Source of the DNA: BPJU01 sp964425225
Lineage (GTDB): Bacteria > Planctomycetota > Planctomycetia > Pirellulales > Pirellulaceae
NCBI GenBank assembly: GCA_964425225.1
Contig: CAYRMD010000008.1
Coordinates: 1 to 64,000, forward strand
DNA length: 64,000 bases
Reading direction: 5' to 3'
The translations under genes were made by a program, and so were the position numbers. Positions 1-8,985 of the stretch are shown here, one piece after another. Within the stretch, counting starts at the first letter, position 1. Each line of letters opens with the position of its first letter. The notes under the pieces are model-generated. The model made no database searches, was not told where the DNA came from, and was given only the letters and a program-made list of their open reading frames with translations.

Positions 1-729
1 AGCAGGCCGGTAAAAGGAAAGAGGGGTGGCCGATTTTTGGCCTGTTTTTTCCGAGGAAAAACCGGGCAGGTGTGACAACCGTATGTCACACCTACAAACC
101 AAAGATGGGGGCTTTGGTGCCATTTTTTCCTGAACGAGTCAATAGTGCGTATCGGTTGTAGGCTCGAGGTGTTCCGAACGCAGCAGGCTCTAAGCCGAGT
201 TTGTCGTTTCTCCGTTTCCGGACGTGACACGGAACGTCGTAAACGCGAGGTTCAAGAAAAGCGCAAGTGAGCGGCTCTGCTGAGCCGTTGCTCGACGCAG
301 TACCTTTGCCAAGAAGCACCCCCATCGGCCGACATTGGCTCGGGCTGAAAAAGGCAGACCTATGCCAAGCCCGGCAAATGCACGAACCCTTTCCCCTAGC
401 CTCAATACGGACACACGCCCTCTGCACCAGCCGCCGAAAATAGGCAAACTTCCGCTATGGCCATCCTTGTACACCAAAATTCTGCCTACAATCAAGACGC
501 GCACACTTTGGGGATGAACGATGTCAAAAAACCTATCGTGGTACTGCCGCAAGTAGAAAGCTTGCGATTCGTGTTAGCTGTAGGTATTGTTGGCAACAAG
601 GCAGTCTTTTTTCCCGAATGAGGGATGGGTCATGAGGCAATCAGACCCAATTGGCGTATAGGCTCTAAGTCGTTTTTCGATTCGCGTTAGTGGATTGCGG
701 AAGATGGGTTCGCTGCAGCGGTCAGAGAA
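1..729. other. Gene-poor stretch downstream of mnmE
   Basis: No open frame here has a recognisable product, a good ribosome binding site or neighbour support. Two minus-strand frames of 110 to 120 codons overlap one another and read as low-information arginine/glycine-rich translations. The only clear structure is a 10-bp perfect inverted repeat at 68–93. Because mnmE is read towards this end, its transcript probably finishes here, but no stem followed by a T-run is obvious. Confidence 0.6.
68..93. repeat. Perfect 10-bp inverted repeat with 6-nt loop
   Basis: AGGTGTGACA (68–77) pairs perfectly with TGTCACACCT (84–93) across the loop ACCGTA. Neither strand has a T-run directly after the stem, so it is a poor intrinsic terminator and could equally be a binding site for a dimeric regulator. 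No gene start is close enough to assign a target within this window. Confidence 0.55.
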
Positions 730-2118
730 TCACTTGCCGATACAAAAACGACTAAAAATGCGATCCAAGAGATCTTCGGTGAAAACCTCTCCAGTAACCC
801 GGCCTACTGCATCGAGGGCTGCACGCAGTTGGCCCGCGACCAGTTCATCACCCGCACGTTCCCGGGCCAATTCGGTCGCACCTTTCAACAAAGCATTGGC
901 TTCGCGCAACGCGTCGTGACACCTGGCCGCCGTTACGGGCAATAGCTCGTGCGGCACCGCTTCCTTTAGGCGTTGGACTATTGCCTGGCGTAGGCTTTGA
1001 AGACCACTTCCGGTGAGGCTACTGACCGCCAGACCACCCCAGCGCTGCGGTAGTGGGCTATGTGGCGCTAGATCGGCCTTGGTCCAAACGACCAAGGATG
1101 TTTCGGGGAGATTGTTGAATATTGTCCGCAAGGTTTCCTCATCCCAGGATAGGGAGACATCGACGCACCAGAGTTCCAGATGGGCCGTCGCAGCGGCTTG
1201 ATGCGTCATGCGCGCCATAGCTGTTTCCAAACTGTCTGAGATTTCAGCAAGGTTGCACAATTCCGTCCCAGCGGCATCCACCAATCGTATAGGTATGGAG
1301 TCGATGACGAGATCTGCGGTAAGATAATCCCGCGTGGTGCCGGCTCGATCCGAAACCAATGCAGCACTTCGCCCTAGCATCGCGTTAAAAAGACTGCTCT
1401 TTCCTGCGTTGGGCAAACCGCGGAGAACGACCTGATAGCTACCTTCGAAAAGAGTTCTTCGGCCCAGTTGTGCAAGGATGCCGGTGAGCAGTTGTTGAGC
1501 GGTGTTGAGACGATCGAGCAATTCCTCGGTTGTAATAAACATGATATCCTCTTCGACAAAATCCAATCCTGCCTCGACGTCAGCCAACAGGTCCAGCAGC
1601 ATCTGATGCAGCTTGTCGAGAGGACCGAAGATACCTCCGGCTAACTGTCGCAGGGCAACCGACAGTTGACGTTCATCTTGAGCTTGGATAATACCCAGCA
1701 CGGCCTCTGCCTGAGCTAGATCGAGTCTGCCGGCTAGGAAAGCCCGCAGAGTGAACTCACCCGGCTGCGCTAGACGTGCGCCGGAGCGGCAAGCCGTAGC
1801 CAACGCCGCTTGTAATAGAGGGATGCTTCCCGGCAAGTGCAACTCGGCTGATGGCTGTCGCGTGTAACTTCGCGCCGTGGGCCATATCAGGATGAGGGCC
1901 GGCACGAAATGGTATTCGGCCGAATCCACTAAGGAAAGTTTCACCCAGGCTTCGAATGCTTCGGAGCGGTTGCCACACCGCTTAAGAACATCTCCTGGAT
2001 GCACAAGATTCGCCAAGCATTCTGCCATTCGTGGGCCGCTCACACGGATCACACCCCGAGCGGCTCCACTCGGAACACTGGACAAAGCCACGATGGTGTC
2101 ATCGAGAGCCGGAATCAT
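730..2118 (-). CDS. mnmE: tRNA modification GTPase MnmE
   Basis: Cytosolic GTPase that, with MnmG, installs the 5-carboxymethylaminomethyl group on wobble uridine 34 of certain tRNAs. The 462-aa product starts at MIPALDDTIVALSS, which matches the family's N-terminus; an ATG 74 codons upstream would overlap yidC and adds unrelated sequence. Visible motifs: the GEFTLRAF segment near residue 121, the P-loop GLPNAGKS at 234–241, the RAGTTRD switch region near 259, DAAG at 281–284 (usually DTAG), TKAD as the G4 motif, and the C-terminal CIGK (459–462) carrying the conserved catalytic cysteine. It lies 64 bp after yidC, probably in the same operon, an order seen in many bacteria. No mnmG is in the window. 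Confidence 0.96.
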   Translation of the reverse strand: MIPALDDTIVALSSVPSGAARGVIRVSGPRMAECLANLVHPGDVLKRCGNRSEAFEAWVKLSLVDSAEYHFVPALILIWPTARSYTRQPSAELHLPGSIPLLQAALATACRSGARLAQPGEFTLRAFLAGRLDLAQAEAVLGIIQAQDERQLSVALRQLAGGIFGPLDKLHQMLLDLLADVEAGLDFVEEDIMFITTEELLDRLNTAQQLLTGILAQLGRRTLFEGSYQVVLRGLPNAGKSSLFNAMLGRSAALVSDRAGTTRDYLTADLVIDSIPIRLVDAAGTELCNLAEISDSLETAMARMTHQAAATAHLELWCVDVSLSWDEETLRTIFNNLPETSLVVWTKADLAPHSPLPQRWGGLAVSSLTGSGLQSLRQAIVQRLKEAVPHELLPVTAARCHDALREANALLKGATELARERAGDELVAGQLRAALDAVGRVTGEVFTEDLLDRIFSRFCIGK

Positions 2119-2182
2119 TTGTGCCCAATCCGCAATCGGGTGCGCGACGGATCGAGCAGCCTGACGATTGCGGCTGAAAGAC

Positions 2183-4528
2183 TCATTGCCGTTTAGCCTT
2201 GAGTACCTTTCGCAGCAATAACGCGCGACGTTTGGCGACATCTTCACCGCGACGTGCCTTATCGGCCTGCGCCAACACATCGGCAGCTTTGGGTTTCGGC
2301 AACAAGAGCCGTTCGCCGACGCTCCAGAGACCAGATGCAATAAAATAGATGCATAGTCCGCTCGGCACTTTGAAAAACATGATGCCTATAAAAATCATCA
2401 TGAACGTCATCATTTGGTACTGCAATCGCTGCTGCTCATCGGTCGGAGGCGGTGAAAAGAGTTTGTGTTGCAATAGAAACAGCGCAATTGTAATAATCGG
2501 CAAAACGTTAAGATAGGGTCCTAACCAAGCCGTTTCACCGGCTAGGAATTCTGGTAGCGGCCAGCGCCATAATTGATCAGGACCCGCAAGATTTGCGCAC
2601 CACCACAAGCCAGGAATCAAGGGCGCTTGTCGCAAGTGGATATCGACGGCCAAGCAACGATACAGGCCGACAAAAATGGGCAGTTGGATGAACATAATCA
2701 GGCAACCGCTCAGTGGGTTGAATTTGTAGCGGCGGTACAATTCTTGTTGCGCCTGAATGCGTTTTTGTGGATCGTTCTTATATTTCTCCGCAATGCGTTT
2801 CAATTCGGGCGCCAACTCTTGCATGATGGCAGCGTTGCGCGCGGCTTTTCGGCCTAGTGGGAGCATGGCGCTGCGCACGAGCACCGTCAGCAGGATGATT
2901 GCTAGACCGTAGTTGCGCACCACAAAATAGAACGCGTGCAAAATAGCCGAAAGCGGTTTCGCTACCCACGGGAACCAACCGTAATAGAGGACGTCCTCCA
3001 GGGCATATTGGCGCAGCACTTCCGGATCCTTGGGGCCAGCAAACAGGCGTAATCGCTCGAGGTATTGCTCTCCGGGTGCTAGTTTTTTCACGGGCATGGC
3101 CATGCGGAATGAGACGTTCGTGAGCTTTATGCGATCCTTGGGTAGGCTTTTAAAGTCGCCCCATGCGATCGGCAACAGTTGACTGGCCTCTAATCGCTTC
3201 CCAGCCGTGGCCTCCGGATGGGAAAAAACAGCGGCGAAATACTGCGTGTCGACTCCAGCAAACCGCAAGGCGGTAACGTCATCGGGCTGTCGGGGTGCAA
3301 ATACCGCACGATGCGATTGGTTCCCGGTTAACTGGCGGTGGATTTCCGTGGTGCTTAACAGTTGTTGGCCCCGTGTCATACTCCATATCAAGTCGCGCGC
3401 TCCAGCGACGCCGAAAAACGTGTGGTGCACTTTTGTCGAATACCACCAGCCTTCGGTAGGTAGCCCGTTGGGGCCCTCCCATTCAATGCCTATACTGCGC
3501 GTCATGGAACCAACATTTTCGACCTTCAGCTCGATATCCAAATGGTAAGCCGGCTCGTGTTCGGTGGCACGTGGTAAGCGAAACGTCTTTTGGATGCGCC
3601 ATTGCTGATCGGCGCTAACCCATTGAAAGCTCACAGAGTTTTCTTGTTGGTCCAAAACGTCCCACGGTGCATTGAGTAGGCTCGAATCAGCCAGCAAATC
3701 GGGTACAGCTCGGCGAATGACTTCGGGTACAGTCAACTGGCAGCGCAAGGAAGGTGGGTTGAGGCCCGGGCCGAGTTGCCCGGGTGCATCAGGAGCCACT
3801 AGTACCAGCGGCTGCTGTTCTAAAAGCGCAGTGTAGCGAACTGTCCGAACACCGCGTCGAACCAACAATTCGATCCGTTCGCCGGGCTTAGATTCTAAAA
3901 GGGCTAGGGCCATATCGTGGCGATTGCGAACCGGCATACGCGCCACCTCTACAAGCACATCGCCCGGTTGTAGACCAACCGGCTCTTGCAGATCCGTAGG
4001 TTCAGCATGTGCGGCCGGAGTTCCTGGCGGAACGACTTGTATGCGGCACCCACCCTCCGGTTCATCGTGCAACGCCAAGTACCCGAGGTATCCTCCTTGA
4101 AGGTCCTCCAAAGAACGAAAGCGCAGACGCCCATTGCTAGTACGCTCGACCAACTCCAACCTCTCTATGGCTGCACCGCGGGTCGTCAGTACGGCTAACA
4201 GTTTGTACGGCGTATCCGGCGAAAAGCTTCCAAGACAAATCCATCGGGGCGGGGACGTTTCAGGGGTCGTAGCGGCAGCTGGTTCCGACGGGAGATCGAC
4301 CGAAGTGTCGGCCGAAGTATTCTGCCTCGTTTTTCCCGTACCCGCGTTGTCGGTAGCGATTGGACCTGAGGACTCTGCGTCCGCGCTCTTTACCTCTGCG
4401 GTGCCGGGTTCCGCTACCGTTGGTCCTTTAAGCTCCGGTGGAAACAACCACTGGTTGAGCATCATGTGGCCTAATAGTAAGGCCGACGTTAACAGCATGA
4501 AAAGCACCAAACGTCGCTCTGCACTCAT
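2183..4528 (-). CDS. yidC: Membrane protein insertase YidC/Oxa1 with PDZ-like insert
   Basis: Inserts and folds inner-membrane proteins, with or without SecYEG. The 781-aa product has an N-terminal membrane anchor (about residues 6–28), a Pro/Ser/Thr-rich linker to about residue 95, a large periplasmic beta region, and the C-terminal Oxa1 core from about residue 515. The core shows VVRNYGLAIILLTVLVRSA, with the conserved groove arginine, then NPLSGCLIMFIQLPIF and further helices ending near 755. Residues about 145–236 resemble a PDZ fold: a GYLGYLAL loop, then LQPGDVLVEV and a closing strand pair. This lengthens the protein well beyond typical 540–600-aa YidC. The basic tail fits ribosome contact. 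It follows the metallophosphatase genes by 26 bp and precedes mnmE. Confidence 0.95.
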   Translation of the reverse strand: MSAERRLVLFMLLTSALLLGHMMLNQWLFPPELKGPTVAEPGTAEVKSADAESSGPIATDNAGTGKTRQNTSADTSVDLPSEPAAATTPETSPPRWICLGSFSPDTPYKLLAVLTTRGAAIERLELVERTSNGRLRFRSLEDLQGGYLGYLALHDEPEGGCRIQVVPPGTPAAHAEPTDLQEPVGLQPGDVLVEVARMPVRNRHDMALALLESKPGERIELLVRRGVRTVRYTALLEQQPLVLVAPDAPGQLGPGLNPPSLRCQLTVPEVIRRAVPDLLADSSLLNAPWDVLDQQENSVSFQWVSADQQWRIQKTFRLPRATEHEPAYHLDIELKVENVGSMTRSIGIEWEGPNGLPTEGWWYSTKVHHTFFGVAGARDLIWSMTRGQQLLSTTEIHRQLTGNQSHRAVFAPRQPDDVTALRFAGVDTQYFAAVFSHPEATAGKRLEASQLLPIAWGDFKSLPKDRIKLTNVSFRMAMPVKKLAPGEQYLERLRLFAGPKDPEVLRQYALEDVLYYGWFPWVAKPLSAILHAFYFVVRNYGLAIILLTVLVRSAMLPLGRKAARNAAIMQELAPELKRIAEKYKNDPQKRIQAQQELYRRYKFNPLSGCLIMFIQLPIFVGLYRCLAVDIHLRQAPLIPGLWWCANLAGPDQLWRWPLPEFLAGETAWLGPYLNVLPIITIALFLLQHKLFSPPPTDEQQRLQYQMMTFMMIFIGIMFFKVPSGLCIYFIASGLWSVGERLLLPKPKAADVLAQADKARRGEDVAKRRALLLRKVLKAKRQ

Positions 4529-4554
4529 ATTGATCCACCTACCGGTTTCGGCGT

Positions 4555-5316
4555 TTAGCGTCCTTCACGAAGTCGATCACCCAAATAGTTGTCCAGTTCG
4601 GGAATGGCGTAAATCTTACGGACCGTTACCTCGACGGGATAATCCACTCGCCGAAACCATACCTGATCGCCATCCAGAATAACATAGCTTGCGCGATAGT
4701 CCCCATCGCGCGGTTGGCCGACGCTCCCAACGTTAATCATGAGCTTTTGCTGCCCGAGCGGGTAGCGGTCGCGGAACTCGCTGGGCGCCAAAAATCGCCC
4801 ATCTTCTGTAAAAACTCCTGGCACGTGCGTGTGGCCTTGGAAACAATGGCGCGGGATAAGGGCGAAGATTTTTTCAAGTTTTCGCACATTGTACACGTCT
4901 TCGGGAAAGACGTATTCATTGATCGGATTACGCGCCGAACCGTGGACGAACAGCATGTCGTTTTCGATGTAACAGCGTGGTAAGCGGCATAAAAAATCTA
5001 GGCGCGCTCGCGTGCGTTCTGGATCCAGATCGGCCGTCTCCAAATGACGGCGCGTCCAGAAAATCGCACGTTCAGCACCGCTGCTAAATCCTTCCGGATC
5101 AAAAAGGGCTCCTTGATCGTGATTGCCTAAAATGGCAACCGAGAACGAGCGAACCACATCAATACATTCAGCCGGGTTGGGGCCGTAGCCGACAATGTCG
5201 CCAAGGCAGATAAACTGTTCGGCACCCTGCGCGCTGGCGTCGTGCAGCACGGCCTGTAACGCTTCCCAGTTGCCATGAATGTCGCTTAGTATGGCTCGCT
5301 TCACCCTAATGCCCAC
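4555..5316 (-). CDS. Calcineurin-like metallophosphatase, copy 1
   Basis: Binuclear-metal phosphoesterase fold, 253 aa, cytosolic (no signal peptide). The motif series is complete: SDIHGNW near the N-terminus, GDIVGYGP, GNHDQ, a VHGSARNP block, GHTHVPGV and NVGSVGQPRDGD. This pattern fits the small bacterial metallophosphatases related to the YfcE/ApaH-like group; the substrate cannot be predicted. It is a clear paralogue of the gene immediately upstream, which ends 45 bp before it. The start shown is GTG at 5316; an in-frame GTG at 5304 aligns exactly with the paralogue's Met-Lys-Arg-Ala start, and neither has a convincing ribosome binding site. It is probably in an operon with yidC and mnmE. 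Confidence 0.88.
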   Translation of the reverse strand: MGIRVKRAILSDIHGNWEALQAVLHDASAQGAEQFICLGDIVGYGPNPAECIDVVRSFSVAILGNHDQGALFDPEGFSSGAERAIFWTRRHLETADLDPERTRARLDFLCRLPRCYIENDMLFVHGSARNPINEYVFPEDVYNVRKLEKIFALIPRHCFQGHTHVPGVFTEDGRFLAPSEFRDRYPLGQQKLMINVGSVGQPRDGDYRASYVILDGDQVWFRRVDYPVEVTVRKIYAIPELDNYLGDRLREGR

Positions 5317-5361
5317 TGTTTACGCGCCCCGTGCCCGCATCGGCCGTTGCGCTTCGTCTGC

Positions 5362-6120
5362 CTATCGGCCAGTTCGCAGTCGGTCCCCGAGCGAGTTGTG
5401 GAGCGGTCCAATGCGGTAGATTTTCTGCGCGGTGGTCTCGAAGTCGTACGGCACGCGACGAAAATAGACGACATTTTCTTCATCGTCCAAGACCACGTAG
5501 CAAGCACGAGCGTCTCCGTCGCGCGGTTGGCCAACACTCCCGACATTTATCATTACCTTATCGGTCCCCAGTGGAAAGCGGTAGTCCAGCTCCTCTGGCG
5601 AGAAAAAATCACCGCCTTCGACGAATACCCCCGGCAAGTGGGTGTGCCCTTGGAAACAGTATTGGCTGATCTTGCTAAAAAGAGCTTCCATCTTCCTCGG
5701 GTTAAACACGTCCTCGGGAAACACATATTCATTGATCGGTTCTCGCGGAGATCCATGCACAAACAGAAAGGGGCCTTCTTCATGACGGCGAGGCAATTCC
5801 CCCAAGAAATCCCACCGCCGGTTGACTCGCCCCGGTCCGCCCGGCGATCGATCCAACTGTTCGCGCGTCCAATAGGCGGCCTCCATGGCAATCGGGTTGA
5901 ACCCTTCCGGGTCGAATAACGCGGCCTGATCATGATTGCCCATGATGGCTACGACACAATCGGACATTACCAAATCCAGACACTCGACCGGATTTGGGCC
6001 ATAGCCAATGATGTCTCCAAGACAATAAATACGATGGATGCCTTGCTGGCGAATATCCTCGCGCACCGCTTGAAGCGCCTCCCAATTTGCATGAATGTCA
6101 CTGATTAGCGCTCGCTTCAC
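5362..6120 (-). CDS. Calcineurin-like metallophosphatase, copy 2
   Basis: A 252-aa metallophosphatase starting MKRALISDIHANW, with GDIIGYGPNP, GNHDQAAL, FVHGSPREP, GHTHLPGV and NVGSVGQPRDGD at the expected spacing, so all metal ligands are present. The two neighbouring copies align along nearly their full length, which indicates a tandem duplication; they differ mostly in surface regions and the C-terminal tail, both of which end in LGDRLR followed by a short tail. It is the first gene of the presumed metallophosphatase–metallophosphatase–yidC–mnmE operon. The function of the pair is unknown; phosphodiesterase or phosphoprotein phosphatase activity is possible from the fold. Confidence 0.88.
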   Translation of the reverse strand: MKRALISDIHANWEALQAVREDIRQQGIHRIYCLGDIIGYGPNPVECLDLVMSDCVVAIMGNHDQAALFDPEGFNPIAMEAAYWTREQLDRSPGGPGRVNRRWDFLGELPRRHEEGPFLFVHGSPREPINEYVFPEDVFNPRKMEALFSKISQYCFQGHTHLPGVFVEGGDFFSPEELDYRFPLGTDKVMINVGSVGQPRDGDARACYVVLDDEENVVYFRRVPYDFETTAQKIYRIGPLHNSLGDRLRTGR

Positions 6121-6814
6121 GCTCGCCTGGCCCTTGCTGCAGGACGTACCCCACTCAATGTTTCGCTTCTGCTTCCCCGTCGCAGGCTTGCTGTAAGGAA
6201 AGCCTGGCCCGCTGCTGCAGGCGCCCCGGTTTAAGCGAAGGCCCCTAGCGCCACACTACTACCATGAATGATACGTTGCCGACAGGCACGTGGTCCAAGG
6301 AAGCGCTGCCATTTTCGGAAAGATGCTGGCTACATGCAACGGCAGTCACCGCTTCTTGTGGTGGAAATTTACTAGGCTACGTGTAGTATGCGATCCGCGG
6401 GGAGCCTCTCACAGGAAATCAGGCTTACATGCTTAAAGCACTCCCCAGGGGGGCTTCTCAGGGCACGACGCGCCTTCGGCCAGCCTGTCAATCTGACAAA
6501 GTAGCACGTCGAGCAAATCAACAAAGGGCCCTGCGAAAGAGTCGATCTTAATGGGAGAGAATTTAACGTAATATCTTACTACCAAAAGATTTCTGACTTA
6601 TGCATTCTACGCTGGCACATGGATTGCGTACCGAACCCGTATAGATCCTCTTGCTTCTGCCACCGGTGCGGTACGTGGGTAACGCAGTGGGCGATCGGCA
6701 TGGGTTCGGAAATCGATGGTTCTGGCAATCGGTGGCAGGGGCTTTGATTCGGGAGAAGTCAAACCGAATCGGACGAATGTTTGAGTCGCGTATCAACCAC
6801 AAGGAGTCAGGAAC
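6121..6814. other. Intergenic region between divergent metallophosphatase and groEL1 genes
   Basis: About 690 bp without a credible gene. It must hold the promoters for both flanking operons. Visible structure: a hairpin at 6183–6206 (CAGGCTT / AAGCCTG, 10-nt loop) about 60 bp upstream of the metallophosphatase start, and an inverted repeat GATTCGG / CCGAATC at 6746–6770, close to groEL1. There is no CIRCE element (TTAGCACTC-N9-GAGTGCTAA), so classical HrcA control is not supported. Confidence 0.6.
6746..6770. promoter_or_regulatory. Inverted repeat upstream of groEL1, possible operator or leader hairpin
   Basis: GATTCGG (6746–6752) and CCGAATC (6764–6770) are perfect complements separated by 11 nt, and the element ends 44 bp before the groEL1 GTG. 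The position suits an operator or a leader hairpin in the chaperonin transcript. The arms do not match CIRCE. The assignment is inferred from position and symmetry only. Confidence 0.3.
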
Positions 6815-8458
6815 GTGGCGAAGCAGATTGTGTTCGCGGACGATGCAAGGCAGCCGTTGTTGGCCGGAGTAAGCAAATTGGCACGCGCCGTGCGCAGCAC
6901 GTTGGGACCCCGTGGCCGTAATGCAGTCTTGGATAAAGGTTGGGGTTCGCCAAAGGTCACGAAGGACGGAGTGACGGTCGCGGAGGATATCGAGCTGGAA
7001 GATCCGTTCGAAAACTTAGGTGCGCAGTTGGTCAAGGAAGCAGCGAGCAAGACGAACGAAGTTGCTGGTGATGGGACCACCACCGCCACGGTTTTGGCCG
7101 AAGCCATCTTTCGCGAGGGTCTGAAGATGGTGGCCGCTGGAGCTGATCCGATGGCTTTGGCGCGTGGGATTCACAAAGCCACGGATGCAGTCTGCGAGCA
7201 GATTCTGAAACAGGCGATGCCGGTGAGCGAAAAGAACAAGAAAGAGTTGCAGCAGGTTGCCACGATTGCGGCCAATAATGATCCGAATATAGGCGGTGTG
7301 TTGGCCGATGCTTTCTTGAAAGTCGGTAAAGACGGCGTGATCACCATCGAGGAGGGGCGTGGAAGCGAAACGACAGTCGAGTTTGTCGAAGGTATGCAGT
7401 TTGACCGCGGATTTCTTTCGCCGCACTTCGTGACCAATGAAGACGACGTCAGTTGCGAACTGGAGGATTGCTATATCCTCATTTACGAAGAAAAAATCTC
7501 GTCAAACAAAAAACTAATTCCGCTCTTGGAAGCGGTCAGCCGTTCCAAGAAGCCATTGCTGGTAATTGCTGAGGACGTCGAGGGCGAAGCGCTGGCAACG
7601 CTGGTCGTCAATAAGCTGCGCGGCATCTTGAGCGTCTGTGCCGTGAAGGCTCCCGGCTATGGCGATCGGCGCAAAGCGATGCTCGGTGACATCGCCGTTT
7701 TAACCGGTGGTCAGCCGATTTTCAAAGATCTGGGAATTGACCTTGAGAGCGTTAAGCTCAGTGACCTTGGGCGTGCCAAACGCGTTAAGGTAACCGCTGA
7801 CGAGACGATCATCATCGGTGGGGCTGGCAAGAAAGAGGCGATCCAAGGTCGCATGGAGCAGATTCGCCGTGAACTGGAAAAGACCGATAGCGAATACGAT
7901 CGGGAAAAGCTCCAGGAACGTTTGGCGAAGCTCTCGGGCGGTGTGGCCCAAATCAATTGTGGCGCAGCTACCGAAACGGAAATGAAGGAGCGAAAAGTGC
8001 TCCTGGAAGACGCTAAGTGTGCCGTCCAGGCAGCACTGACCGAAGGAATCGTTCCGGGTGGCGGCGTGGCTTTGATTCGCGCCGAAAAAGCGCTGGACAA
8101 CCTGAAGCTCGAAGGTGATGAAGCGCTTGGGGTTCAGATCGTCCGCAACGTACTGGAGTGCCCGTTGCGAGAAATCGCCTCCAATGCCGGTAAGGATGGT
8201 GCTGTCGTGGTCAACCGAGTCCGGCAAATGAAAGGTAAGTTCGACGGCTACGACGCCGATCGAGACGTGTACGGCGATCTATTGGAAGCCGGGATTGTCG
8301 ATCCGGCTAAAGTGGTCCGTACGGCTTTGCAAAATGCCGCCAGCGTCGCCTGCCTGCTGTTGACAACCGAATCACTGGTCACGGAAATCCCCAAAGAGGA
8401 AGAGGAAAAGGGTGGACCGCACGACCATCATGACCACGGAATGGGTGACATGATGTAG
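6815..8458 (+). CDS. groL: Chaperonin GroEL, copy 1 (His/Met-rich tail)
   Basis: 60-kDa chaperonin subunit, 547 aa, forming the double-ring folding chamber capped by GroES. It starts at GTG with AAGGAG eight bases upstream. The order follows the family: LGPRGRNAVLD and the GDGTTTA nucleotide-binding loop in the equatorial domain, ANNDPNIG, the apical-domain segment around residues 190–375, then GIVPGGGVALIRAE. The C-terminus ends with a short histidine-rich stretch followed by GMGDMM, a variant of the flexible Gly-Gly-Met tail that lines the cavity. groES and a second groEL follow in the same direction, so this copy may be co-expressed with them. No HrcA operator is visible upstream. Confidence 0.96.
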   Translation: MAKQIVFADDARQPLLAGVSKLARAVRSTLGPRGRNAVLDKGWGSPKVTKDGVTVAEDIELEDPFENLGAQLVKEAASKTNEVAGDGTTTATVLAEAIFREGLKMVAAGADPMALARGIHKATDAVCEQILKQAMPVSEKNKKELQQVATIAANNDPNIGGVLADAFLKVGKDGVITIEEGRGSETTVEFVEGMQFDRGFLSPHFVTNEDDVSCELEDCYILIYEEKISSNKKLIPLLEAVSRSKKPLLVIAEDVEGEALATLVVNKLRGILSVCAVKAPGYGDRRKAMLGDIAVLTGGQPIFKDLGIDLESVKLSDLGRAKRVKVTADETIIIGGAGKKEAIQGRMEQIRRELEKTDSEYDREKLQERLAKLSGGVAQINCGAATETEMKERKVLLEDAKCAVQAALTEGIVPGGGVALIRAEKALDNLKLEGDEALGVQIVRNVLECPLREIASNAGKDGAVVVNRVRQMKGKFDGYDADRDVYGDLLEAGIVDPAKVVRTALQNAASVACLLLTTESLVTEIPKEEEEKGGPHDHHDHGMGDMM

Positions 8459-8609
8459 ACGGCTATTGCGCGGCGGGTCGGTCAGCGTGTGGGTAGCCGG
8501 TTCGGTTTTGGACGAGCAGTTGCTGAAAAACCAAAAGCGTCAACCACAACCATGGGTACATTGGTTTGGCAATCACAGGTAACACGGTTACAGAGGAAGG
8601 ACACCATAC

Positions 8610-8909
8610 ATGGCTAAGCTCAAAATTCGACCGCTGGACGATCGGATTGTTGTTGAACCAATTGAAGCCGAAGAGAAGACGGCTGGAGGTATCGTTCTGC
8701 CCGACACGGCCAAAGAAAAACCGCAGCGCGGCACCGTGCTTGCCGTTGGACCGGGTCGGCTGTTGGACAATGGCCAACGGGCCGAACTGTCGGTTGCTGT
8801 CGGCGATGAAGTAATCTACGCCAAATATGGCGGTAGTGACGTGGAAATCGACGGCAAGGAATACAAGATTCTTCGGGAAAGCGACATCTTGGCCAAGGTC
8901 GTATCCTAA
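8610..8909 (+). CDS. groS: Co-chaperonin GroES
   Basis: 10-kDa lid of the GroEL chamber, 99 aa, cytosolic. The sequence has the family layout: KIRPLDDRIVVEPIE at the N-terminus, the mobile loop region EKTAGGIVLPDTAKEKPQ that docks on GroEL, GTVLAVGPG, and the closing strand DGKEYKILRESDILA. AAGGA lies about ten bases before the ATG. It sits between the two groEL genes, 151 bp after the first and 76 bp before the second, so it could serve both rings. The length is normal for the family. Confidence 0.97.
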   Translation: MAKLKIRPLDDRIVVEPIEAEEKTAGGIVLPDTAKEKPQRGTVLAVGPGRLLDNGQRAELSVAVGDEVIYAKYGGSDVEIDGKEYKILRESDILAKVVS

Positions 8910-8985
8910 GCCGAATAGCCAAGGGTCGCGATGGTAACGGGAAACAGGGATTGTCAATAGCCTTTTGCCATAGAGGGTTAAGCAC

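Noticed and set aside
27..52. Terminator formed by GGCC-N7-GGCC plus T-run
   Set aside because: A 4-bp stem is too weak to call an intrinsic terminator, despite TTTTTT after it.
190..552. 120-codon minus-strand frame downstream of mnmE
   Set aside because: Overlapped by another frame of equal length, with no homology or start signal.
6121..6814. CIRCE operator for HrcA upstream of groEL1
   Set aside because: Neither TTAGCACTC nor its complement with a 9-bp spacer occurs here.
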